A DNA stretch of 64,000 nt, from positions 1 through 64,000 of the forward strand of contig CALUTW010000011.1 in the NCBI GenBank assembly GCA_944323805.1, written 5' to 3'. Origin of the DNA: an uncultured Bacteroidales bacterium (GTDB taxonomy: Bacteria; Bacteroidota; Bacteroidia; Bacteroidales; UBA932). The notes below the pieces were generated by a model. It saw only the letters and a program-made list of their open reading frames with translations, did not search any database and had not been told where the DNA came from. The position numbers and the translations under genes are program-made. Position 1 is the stretch's first letter, and every line of letters begins with the position of its first letter. This document shows, in pieces, positions 1 to 7,384 of this stretch.

Positions 1-2573
1 TCCGGTTTTGCAAGGAACTCTTCAACGGTAAGGACCTCAAGCTCTGATGCGCCTGCAGCAGCCTGAGTGATTGTCACGGTTACAGGTTCCACATCGGCTT
101 CTGTTGCAGAAATCGTTACAGTTGCAGTACGAGGGTTGCTGTCCGTATTTGCAGCAAATTCAACTGTGACAGTGCCATTGCCGTTACCTGAAGCAGGATC
201 GGCAACTGTGAAGCCTTCTGTTTCACAAGATGCTGTCCATGCGACATTGGACTGCACATTGATTGTAGCGGATTCGTCAGTTGCCTGGACTGATATCTTG
301 TCGTTGCTTACATTAAGATAATCGCCCTCGGCAGCTCTTTCAACCGATACGGCCATTGTAGACACATACTTCCCTGAGCCGGTCGTACCGATATAATATC
401 CAGTCACAACTATCTGTTCCCCATTCATGCCGGCAAGCATGTCCTTAAGCTCGTCATCCGGGTAAGCAACACTTCCCTGGACATTTGCACCTGAGACAAC
501 GACATTATAATAGTCTCCTGATATGTTCAATGTACCTGAATATTGAATATACGCAGGTCTCTCATATTCATCTGAAATTCCGTCAAGCTCGGCACCCTCA
601 TACACAGCAGGAGACGGATGTTCAACTGACTCATTTCCTGTGACTTCATATTCAACAGGCACACCTATCTGATCCATTCCGCCGAAATTGGCCTTGACAC
701 CGGATACTGTAACGACATCCCCGACCGAAGGGACACTTTCAGGATTAAAGCTCTGATAGACAAGTATCATGTCTTTTGTATCAGATATCAGGAATCCATT
801 GGCATATGTTGCCACAACAGTACCGGAAGTCTTCACGTCCGCACCTTCCTCTGCACTGTAAACCTCAGCAATAGTCATTTCCTCGACAGGTCCCGGCTCG
901 TCTCCGCCACCTATGGCAGTACCCTTGGAGAAGTCAATCTCAGTGCCTGCAGACTCTGCCGGGGCAAGAGCCACGTCATCAAGGCGATGAGCACCTGAAA
1001 GGTCAGATGCGAAGTGGATATAAAGTGCAGATGTGCCGGAAGGGATGGTAAATGTAGACGATGCAAGATCCCATCTTCCATTCTTGAACCCGTTAGGGAA
1101 TGCATATTCAAGTTCAACCCATCTTTCCCCGTTATCGCTTATATACACATGGAATTCCTCAGGATTGAATGTATTGTCGCTGACACCATATGCATACTTT
1201 TCCGTACCGAATGACAAGGTATAGTTCTGAGCATCGACAGTTATATTGTTAATCTGAAGATATGCATCGGAGCCGAACAGGATATTGTTCAGCCCTGATC
1301 CCGGATAATCCGAGTAAGAGCCATCCGTATTCGAATTGTTGCGTGCCGATGCACCTGAATAGTCATATGACACATTTTCAACGCCTGTGCCTGTCTCGTT
1401 CTTCCAGCCTTCAAACTGGTCAAGATACGGCCACTTATCACCGGTAGAGCCATATGATTCAGTGGCAGCTTCCTTATCAAAATCATTGTAGTATACTGCG
1501 TTGTCAGGAGCAGGATCCGGAGCGTCGACATCAAATCTCGGATCTGTCAGGCCGGCCCAGTCGGATACTGTCGAGAAGACAATCTGTGGAGTAGCGCCAA
1601 ATCTTGTCGCAATACCTTTGATATGCCCGGAGCCTTCAGGGACGTCCGTTTCCTTGAGCAGGTTGGAATATTTTTCAGACCTTACGACAAAAGTATTGTA
1701 GTCGGCATCCGTAAACTTAATATTTGTATGGTCATTGCCTACAACGAAAGTCTTTCCCAGATCCTCTTCAGAAACCTGTACCGGAGTAGTGATTTCCACA
1801 TACTGGCTTTCATATTCCAGACCGAGGAGGTCCTGCAGGGTAATCTGTTTTGCGACAATCTCGTTATCCTCCGAAAGGCGTGTCACGGCAGTTGCCGGCA
1901 TACCTGTGGAGTTTTCCCCGTCAGACGATGCCACAAGCTGGTACATGTCTCCATAGAAAGCGATTGTAAGCCCTGTCGCATTAATAGAGAGTTCGTCTCC
2001 GCGGCTATATGTGCCGGCAGAAGCGAAACGTAGCTGTATACCGGCTGTCTCATCCTGAATAAATACATTCTTTTCCGAAATATTACTCAGCTCATCCTTA
2101 TCGGAGATGACAACACCTTTGATGAATACGCTTCCTTCAATCTTGACAGGAGTCTGTGTATCCTTGGCCATTGCCCTGAGGTCGGCAATCGACGTATATT
2201 CGATTTTCTTTCCGTCCTGGGAGACCGAGACCGTCTTATCGACGACTCCGCCTGCAGTCAATGTGATAGTAGCAGGACGGACAAAACCGTCATTCTGGTC
2301 GACATATACCGTCAATGTCTGAGGGTCTGAAGAGGCTGGACCGTCTACCGGATCCATATGAACCCAGTCTTTATCACATGTCGCTGTCCAGCTGCGGTTG
2401 GCTGTAAACGTTATAGTCTGAGTTTCGCTCTCCCCCCCCTGTGCAGAGAACTGGAGAGATGCAGAATCCTCGTTTATTGTCAAAGACGGGGATTCCTGAA
2501 CCTCATCTTTCTTACATCCTGCCAAAAGGACTGCGGATGCAAGACCGATAAATAGTAAATTCTTAAGTTTCAT
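1..2573 (-). CDS. DUF5689/BACON-domain surface lipoprotein, 3' end cut off by the window
   Basis: Open for 857 codons from ATG 2573 to the left edge with no stop, so the C-terminus is missing. The N-terminus is a lipoprotein signal with lipobox ending in Cys20 followed by KKDEVQE, an acidic stretch like Bacteroidota lipoprotein export signals, which suggests surface display. Order of domains: BACON-type beta-sandwich (about 30-125, with the usual W-T-A-T-C-D strand and ending VSQDG), DUF5689 (about 130-310, IKGVVISDKDELSNIS), a choice-of-anchor-like beta domain starting VYYNDFDKEAA, an OB-like segment (VGDVVTVSGVKANFGG), then another BACON module near the visible end (NVAWTASCETEGF ... TITQAAAG). 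Such proteins commonly bind or process glycans or nucleic acids at the surface; no catalytic motif is visible in the part seen, so no function is assigned. Confidence 0.85.
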   Translation of the reverse strand, partial: MKLKNLLFIGLASAVLLAGCKKDEVQESPSLTINEDSASLQFSAQGGESETQTITFTANRSWTATCDKDWVHMDPVDGPASSDPQTLTVYVDQNDGFVRPATITLTAGGVVDKTVSVSQDGKKIEYTSIADLRAMAKDTQTPVKIEGSVFIKGVVISDKDELSNISEKNVFIQDETAGIQLRFASAGTYSRGDELSINATGLTIAFYGDMYQLVASSDGENSTGMPATAVTRLSEDNEIVAKQITLQDLLGLEYESQYVEITTPVQVSEEDLGKTFVVGNDHTNIKFTDADYNTFVVRSEKYSNLLKETDVPEGSGHIKGIATRFGATPQIVFSTVSDWAGLTDPRFDVDAPDPAPDNAVYYNDFDKEAATESYGSTGDKWPYLDQFEGWKNETGTGVENVSYDYSGASARNNSNTDGSYSDYPGSGLNNILFGSDAYLQINNITVDAQNYTLSFGTEKYAYGVSDNTFNPEEFHVYISDNGERWVELEYAFPNGFKNGRWDLASSTFTIPSGTSALYIHFASDLSGAHRLDDVALAPAESAGTEIDFSKGTAIGGGDEPGPVEEMTIAEVYSAEEGADVKTSGTVVATYANGFLISDTKDMILVYQSFNPESVPSVGDVVTVSGVKANFGGMDQIGVPVEYEVTGNESVEHPSPAVYEGAELDGISDEYERPAYIQYSGTLNISGDYYNVVVSGANVQGSVAYPDDELKDMLAGMNGEQIVVTGYYIGTTGSGKYVSTMAVSVERAAEGDYLNVSNDKISVQATDESATINVQSNVAWTASCETEGFTVADPASGNGNGTVTVEFAANTDSNPRTATVTISATEADVEPVTVTITQAAAGASELEVLTVEEFLAKP

Positions 2574-2626
2574 AACCTTGCGTTATTAATGAAAAAATAT
2601 TCTGATTCCGCTATTACTCCAAGTGG

Positions 2627-2657
2627 CAAAGATATACAATTTAGCCTCATAAACCAA
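2627..2657 (-). promoter_or_regulatory. Bacteroidota-type promoter for the DUF5689 lipoprotein
   Basis: Minus-strand -7 box TATCTTTG (2627-2634), with a TTG at 2655-2657 and a 20-bp spacer. This gives a leader of roughly 45 nt before ATG 2573. The match to the known TTG-N19/20-TAnnTTTG pattern is good. The rest of the 2574-2847 gap is AT-rich and holds no convincing gene. Confidence 0.6.
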
Positions 2658-2847
2658 AAAGAAATCGAATTAAATTTCAGTTACATCTTAGATTTTATTA
2701 CAGAAATAGAGGATTTCTCTAAAAACTATAAGTATCCGATCTTTCACATCTTATCATTTTTCTTCTTTTCAGGAGTTTCCACTTATCCGATTCCCGCAAC
2801 ACACAGGTCCGCTTTTCCAGACCAGTGCAATATACCGATGAATGGCA

Positions 2848-4050
2848 TCAATAAATCATGCCGATAAGCCATAGAGGCAATTTATTGCCGGAAACCAATT
2901 CAATCCTATCTGCCAATATGTAAGAATTATCGATTCCGGCTATCTGTCTGAAAGTCTTGTCTGGCCCGCCGACCTCAAAAGTATACTTCCCGTCCACTAC
3001 AAAATCCCCTGCAGACCTGCCGTATTCCACTTCATGACCGGATGAACACAACTGATTGACAACAAATGTTTCCCGTATCGTTCCGACATGCACATTACCG
3101 GACACTATCGCATTCAGGAGATTTGTATTCTGGACATAAATCTTGTCGGGCTTCTGCATTTTTTTAACAGACAGCAAGTCTGAATACAGCAATTTTATCA
3201 ATTCCGCCTTGTCAAGATTCCGCAGATACGCTATTACGGAATTCCTGGCAAGCCCAATGGTTTTCGCCAACTTCATTATATCTATTTCGAACGGCACCGA
3301 AGTAGCGATAATGGCCAACAATGCCTTGATTTTCCGCGAATAAGCCGGATCGGTACCACACAGCGACGGTAGTTCCTGCTCTATTATATAATTGACTACA
3401 TTCTCGATGGAGATATGATAGTCTTCCTTATTCCCGTCGAAAAACGGATAATATCCACACTGAAGATATTCTTCGAACAATGGTTGCGGCCTGCATTTGT
3501 CAGTGACATCAAGACATATTTTATTCGCATTCCGAAGGAGTTCTTCCAATCCGTATGCAGGAAAATCCATGTCTTTGTAGAATTTCAGAAACTCCCTGAA
3601 TGACAGGCCAGGCATATAATATGGCAGACACCTTCTCGACAAGTCCGCATCTGCATTGATCAGATTCAACAACGATGATCCCGTAAATACAATCTGTAGA
3701 GACGGATACATGTCATAAATTTCCTTTATTTCCTTACTCCATGTCGAATACTTATGCACTTCATCCAAAAAAAGCCTTTTTCCCCCCATCAGATAGAAGT
3801 TTTCCGCCAATTCCAACAGGGAATGATTGCTGAAATACATGCTGTCAAGACTGCAATACAGAACCTCACGACTTCCGGCCGGGTAATTGAGTTTTATAAA
3901 CTGCTTAATGAGCGTGGTTTTGCCCACACCTCGCGCCCCCCTGATTGCTATCAGCCTCCTGTCCCAATGAATACTGTTCATCATATCCCTGACAATATCG
4001 GTCTGAGTCTGTGCCAACAAACGCTCCTGTTTCTGAAAAAGGCTTTCCAT
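2848..4050 (-). CDS. AAA+ ATPase with DUF4143-type C-terminal domain
   Basis: 400-residue protein. Walker A GARGVGKT lies at residues 38-45, Walker B LFLDEVHK at 93-100 and a sensor-like VFTGSS at about 121-126. The C-terminal part (YGRSAGDFVVDGKYTFEVGG) matches the nuclease-like DUF4143 fold usually paired with this ATPase. The family is common in Bacteroidota and archaea, is often strain-variable, and its cellular role is unknown. An in-frame ATG at 4077 exists, but a -7 promoter box at 4075-4082 covers it, so ATG 4050 (MESLFQKQERLL) is preferred. The gene looks more AT-rich than its neighbours, which suggests it may be an acquired cargo gene. It stands alone in its transcript, and three dyad repeats cover and precede its promoter. 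Confidence 0.85.
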   Translation of the reverse strand: MESLFQKQERLLAQTQTDIVRDMMNSIHWDRRLIAIRGARGVGKTTLIKQFIKLNYPAGSREVLYCSLDSMYFSNHSLLELAENFYLMGGKRLFLDEVHKYSTWSKEIKEIYDMYPSLQIVFTGSSLLNLINADADLSRRCLPYYMPGLSFREFLKFYKDMDFPAYGLEELLRNANKICLDVTDKCRPQPLFEEYLQCGYYPFFDGNKEDYHISIENVVNYIIEQELPSLCGTDPAYSRKIKALLAIIATSVPFEIDIMKLAKTIGLARNSVIAYLRNLDKAELIKLLYSDLLSVKKMQKPDKIYVQNTNLLNAIVSGNVHVGTIRETFVVNQLCSSGHEVEYGRSAGDFVVDGKYTFEVGGPDKTFRQIAGIDNSYILADRIELVSGNKLPLWLIGMIY

Positions 4051-4074
4051 AACAATATTTTTCAAATCGATATG

Positions 4075-4082
4075 CAAATATA
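4075..4082 (-). promoter_or_regulatory. -7 promoter box of the AAA+ ATPase gene
   Basis: TATATTTG on the minus strand, about 24 nt upstream of ATG 4050. It overlaps the distal end of the 4079-4120 palindrome, and the expected -33 region (about 4102-4105) lies inside that palindrome. A protein bound to the palindrome would therefore be expected to block RNA polymerase. The box itself is seen; the regulation is inferred. Confidence 0.55.
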
Positions 4083-4173
4083 TGTAAAAATGTTCAGAGT
4101 TCTGAACATTTTTACATATAATTTGTTCAGCACTCTGAGCATTTTCCGCATAATTTGTTCAGCACTCTGAACA
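4079..4173. repeat. Three phased TGTTCAG-N4-CTGAACA dyads upstream of the AAA+ ATPase
   Basis: Site A is a perfect inverted repeat with 20-bp arms (4079-4098 and 4101-4120) and a 2-nt centre; its core TGTTCAGAGTTCTGAACA is at 4091-4108. Site B (4124-4141, right half CTGAGCA) and site C (4156-4173) share the core TGTTCAGCACTCTGA. Sites B and C also lie in a 21-bp direct repeat (4118-4138 and 4150-4170). Core starts are 33 and 32 bp apart, about three helical turns, so all three would face the same side of the DNA. This looks like an iterated operator. It is not a CRISPR array, because the units are dyads and the spacers are nearly identical. Confidence 0.8.
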
Positions 4174-4290
4174 ACCTGGCCACTGCCACCTAAAACATTT
4201 TGCCGTTTCCGACAAAATCGGCAGCAATTGCATTCCGGCATACATGTCGGCTCTGATTTAATGTGCAGGTTTTGCACTAAAAAACAAAAG

Positions 4291-4411
4291 GAGGGCGACT
4301 AAAAAGGTGGAATTTCAAGGCTTGCGAAGATGAGAAAACCGCAGTGTACTGTCGTACATGAGGATTTTCGAATCAAGCGTAACGCAGAAAATACCCTTTT
4401 TAGTCGCCCTC
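4291..4411 (-). repeat. 3'-UTR stem-loop repeat, copy R1 (full length)
   Basis: A perfect 17-bp inverted repeat (4291-4307 and 4395-4411) encloses two conserved boxes. In the sense of the preceding minus-strand M3 peptidase gene the order is TTCTGCGTTACGCTTGA (box 2), ATCCTCATG, a small TGTAC/GTACA hairpin, then TTCGCAAGCCTTGAA (box 1) and TTCCACC. It starts 33 nt after the stop codon. Related copies lie at about 46725-46826, at 47614-47660 (short) and at 41034-41057 (fragment), each in the same orientation relative to the gene before it. The outer stems differ in sequence while boxes 1 and 2 are kept. It may serve as a transcription end or mRNA-stability element; that role is inferred. Confidence 0.7.
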
Positions 4412-4444
4412 GTCAGTTGATATATTGCCAGAATGCGCAAGACC

Positions 4445-6757
4445 CTATTCCAGACCTCTCGCACGGAGCAGGGCGCCCGGGTCAGGCTCGGCGCCACGGA
4501 ATCTCCTGTACAGCACCATAGGGTCCTCGCTGCCGCCCTTCTCGAGAATATTGCGGCGATATGACATCGACACGTCGCGATTGAAAATACCTTTCTTCCG
4601 GAACAGCTCGAATGCATCCTTGTCGAGGACTTCAGCCCAGAGATAGCTGTAATACCCGGCGCTGTAGCCCCCATTGAAGATATGGTTGAAATATGTCGTC
4701 CTGTAACGCGGGATAATCTCATCTATAAGTCCGGCCTCCGCCATCACATACGCCTCGAATGCCGCCGGATCGATGACCCTCAGGTCAGCGGACCTGCCGA
4801 GAGAGCGGGACTTGCCGTCAATGACAAGGGTGCCGGCAACGGCACCTTCAGGAGCCTGAGTCGAGGATGCGAACGGGCAGTCCGACGGTACGTATACGGA
4901 TGTAAGCTCATGCCAGCGCATGTCAAGGATGGCTGCGGCTGTCAGCTCCGTAGTCATGAAACCCTGGTTGAAAGTGCCTGCCTGGCGTATCTTTGTCACA
5001 AGGGAATCCGGGATGACCTCCCCGGTCTCATAATGTCTGGCGTAAAGCTCAAGGGTCTCCGGCTGGAGTGTCCAGTTCTCATTGAGCTGGGACGGAAGCT
5101 CCACGAAATCCCTTGCCACACTTGTCCCGCTGACATCCTTGTAATGGCACTTGCTCAGCAGGCCATGCAGGGCATGTCCGAACTCGTGGAACATGGTGGC
5201 GGCCTCATCGAGTGTCAGAAGAGACGGCTGACCGGCTGCCGGCTTGGTAAAGTTGCCGACATTGACGATAATCGGCCGTATATCCTCCCCGTCGCTGTCC
5301 ACATACTGATTGCGGAAATTGCTCATCCATGCCCCGCCGCGCTTTTCAGGACGCGGATAATAGTCGGTAAGAAGTATGCCGACAAGAGAGCCGTCAAAAT
5401 CCGTGACCTTGAATCCCTCCATATCGGGATTATAGGACGGGATGCTGTCAAGCTTCTCGAAATTCAGCCCATAAAGCCTGTGGGCCGTCTCGAATACACC
5501 TTCCCGTACATTCTCCATCCTGAAATACGGCTTTATGAGACTCTCATTGAGCTCGTAGTCCCTGTGACGCACCCTCTCGGCATAATAAGCCCAGTCCCAT
5601 GGCCGGATTACCGAAGAGCTGTCATCAGGGAGCAGACCTGCAGCGACATCCCCGTCCATGATGGCCTGCATGTCAACGATTTCCTTTTCCGCCTTAGCCA
5701 CTGCCGGCCTGAAGATTCCGTCAAGGAAACTGTCTACCATCCTGGCATCATGGGCCATCTTGTCGGAAAGTATGTAATCTGCCGGGGTCTCATAGCCGAG
5801 AAGCCGGGCTTTCTCTATCTTAAGCCTTATTATATCGATGACAGTGCCGCTGTTGTCATGGTCATTGCCGTTGCAGCCTCTTGAAGAATATGCCTTGAAC
5901 ATCTTCTCTCTCAGGTCTCTCCTCGCACTGTATGTCATGAACGGCACATAGCTCGGATTATGGAGAGTGAAAAGCCATGGCCCGCCTTCGGAGACGGAGG
6001 CAGCCCCGGTCATCCGCATCGCATCCCTCTCCGAGATACCGGCGGCCTCGGCATCTGCCGCCGCTGCAGCAATCACTGCGTCAGGAAGACCCGCAAGTTC
6101 GGAAGAGTCTGTAAGCACAAGCCTGAAAGCATTTGTCTCCGCAAGGACATTGTTGCCGAACTCCTGCTGAAGAGATGCCAGCTCCCTGTTGATTTCCCTC
6201 ATCCTGCCCTGGCCTGCCGCATCAAGGGCAATGCCGTTGGCCATGAATGTCCTGTACAGTTTCTCCAGCACTGCGTTCTGCTCGGCCGTCAGCCCGAGCC
6301 CGTCTTTCATGTCATAGAGCTCCTTGACGCGGCTGAAGAAATACGGGTTCATGAAGATATTGTCATTGTGCTCGGTAAGCTTCGGGAGAGCTTCTGCAAC
6401 TATGGCCTGCATGGCGTCTGACGCATCCGACTCGGAGAGATTGAAAAGGACTCCGGTCACCTTGTCAAGAAGCGCACCGGAATTCTCATATGCTTCAACA
6501 GTATTCTCGAAGGTAGGCTTGTCATCCTTTGCGATGATGGCATCTATCTCGGCTGACTGCCTGTGGATGCCGGCCTCGAGGGCTTCAATGTAGTCCTTTT
6601 CATGGATTTTCTCGAACGGAGGGATTCCATACGGCGTATCCCATTCGGAAAAGAACGGATTGGTCCTGTTGCATGCAGATATTCCCATGGCAAACGATAT
6701 CATCAGAAATAGTTTCAGGATTCCCGGGCCAAGAGCCCGGTATGATTCGGATTTCAT
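4445..6757 (-). CDS. M3-family zinc metallopeptidase, lipoprotein form (Dcp/oligopeptidase-like)
   Basis: 770 residues. The N-terminus is a lipoprotein signal with lipobox GISAC (Cys29). The residues after Cys (NRTNPFF) are not acidic, so a periplasm-facing anchor is more likely than surface display. The zinc site HEFGH is at 524-528, followed by the family motif ARDFVELPSQ, which carries the third ligand Glu. M3 enzymes cut short peptides, releasing dipeptides (Dcp) or cutting internally (oligopeptidase); the subtype cannot be settled here. A second, signal-less M3 paralogue is at 41081-43162. The nitroreductase gene lies 66 bp upstream in the same direction, and the R1 repeat follows the stop. 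Confidence 0.93.
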   Translation of the reverse strand: MKSESYRALGPGILKLFLMISFAMGISACNRTNPFFSEWDTPYGIPPFEKIHEKDYIEALEAGIHRQSAEIDAIIAKDDKPTFENTVEAYENSGALLDKVTGVLFNLSESDASDAMQAIVAEALPKLTEHNDNIFMNPYFFSRVKELYDMKDGLGLTAEQNAVLEKLYRTFMANGIALDAAGQGRMREINRELASLQQEFGNNVLAETNAFRLVLTDSSELAGLPDAVIAAAAADAEAAGISERDAMRMTGAASVSEGGPWLFTLHNPSYVPFMTYSARRDLREKMFKAYSSRGCNGNDHDNSGTVIDIIRLKIEKARLLGYETPADYILSDKMAHDARMVDSFLDGIFRPAVAKAEKEIVDMQAIMDGDVAAGLLPDDSSSVIRPWDWAYYAERVRHRDYELNESLIKPYFRMENVREGVFETAHRLYGLNFEKLDSIPSYNPDMEGFKVTDFDGSLVGILLTDYYPRPEKRGGAWMSNFRNQYVDSDGEDIRPIIVNVGNFTKPAAGQPSLLTLDEAATMFHEFGHALHGLLSKCHYKDVSGTSVARDFVELPSQLNENWTLQPETLELYARHYETGEVIPDSLVTKIRQAGTFNQGFMTTELTAAAILDMRWHELTSVYVPSDCPFASSTQAPEGAVAGTLVIDGKSRSLGRSADLRVIDPAAFEAYVMAEAGLIDEIIPRYRTTYFNHIFNGGYSAGYYSYLWAEVLDKDAFELFRKKGIFNRDVSMSYRRNILEKGGSEDPMVLYRRFRGAEPDPGALLRARGLE

Positions 6758-6823
6758 AATTCTATAAGGTTTGTATACACGTTATCTTCAATAATTGCGG
6801 CTGCTTGCTGCTGCAAGGCATCA

Positions 6824-7357
6824 TCAATACCCGTTCCAGGAGGCTATCTCTTCCAACGGCTTGCGCACTTTCTGCCGCAGCGGCGCATCCGGATAGCCCA
6901 GCGATATGAGCAGCGGGACCCTCTTCGAGCGCGGGATGCCGAGAAGCCCTGCGACCTTCTTCTCATTGAACCAGCCCATGATGCAGGTGCCGAGCCCGAG
7001 GTCGGCTGCCTGAAGACAGAAGTTCTCGACAGCCATACCTACGTCCATCATGCTGTAGTCCTTGTCTTTCAGCATACTGCCTATCTTCGCAGTGATATTC
7101 ATCTTTTCCAGCACCACTGCGATGATGACAGGAGCCTGATATGCAAACTTGTTCATGCCTGTACCGCATGCCGCATCCGCAAGGCCTGTCAGCAGGTCCC
7201 GGGAGTCGGCGACCACAAATTTCCATGGCTGGGAATTGCACGCCGACGGGGACAGCCTTGCAGCCTCAAGGCATTTCAGGAGCTTCTCCTTCTCTACCGG
7301 CTGCGGCCTGTATTTCCTGTCGCTCTGCCGCGACTGCACAAGTTTCTCAAAGTCCAT
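6824..7357 (-). CDS. Nitroreductase-family FMN oxidoreductase
   Basis: 177 residues. The N-terminal motif QSRQSDRKY (the usual RRSxRxY-type FMN-phosphate contact), then SPSACNSQPWKFVV and the late GLGTCIMGWFNEKKVAGLLGI are typical of the nitroreductase/NADH-dependent flavin reductase fold. Members reduce nitro compounds, quinones or enones with NAD(P)H as homodimers in the cytoplasm; the native substrate cannot be told from sequence. It is shorter than E. coli NfsB (217 residues) but full length for the small subfamily common in Bacteroidota. It lies 27 bp downstream of the acyl-CoA synthetase gene and is probably co-transcribed. Confidence 0.88.
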   Translation of the reverse strand: MDFEKLVQSRQSDRKYRPQPVEKEKLLKCLEAARLSPSACNSQPWKFVVADSRDLLTGLADAACGTGMNKFAYQAPVIIAVVLEKMNITAKIGSMLKDKDYSMMDVGMAVENFCLQAADLGLGTCIMGWFNEKKVAGLLGIPRSKRVPLLISLGYPDAPLRQKVRKPLEEIASWNGY

Positions 7358-7384
7358 TTTCCTTTCATTTATCTTCCCTGTCCG

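Larger units (their letters stand above)
4051..4444. other. 394-bp intergenic region with two repeat systems
   Basis: From left to right it holds the leader and promoter of the AAA+ ATPase, the phased dyads (to 4173), about 115 bp with no recognised signal, and the long stem-loop repeat at 4291-4411 that follows the M3 peptidase stop codon. I see no credible protein-coding gene. A 71-codon minus-strand frame (4062-4277) is mostly a translation of the dyad repeats. Confidence 0.7.

Noticed and set aside
4079-4173. Possible CRISPR-like array
   Set aside because: The units are inverted repeats, only three in number, and the sequences between them are partly shared and not unique spacers; no cas genes are present.
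4062-4277. Minus-strand frame of 71 codons upstream of the AAA+ ATPase
   Set aside because: Much of it is a translation of the dyad repeats, it has no domain, and the ATPase promoter lies in it. The repeats explain the open frame.
4682-5884. 400-codon plus-strand frame inside the M3 lipoprotein gene
   Set aside because: Antisense to a confidently identified gene; codon bias of the real gene leaves the reverse frame open. No homology is recognisable.
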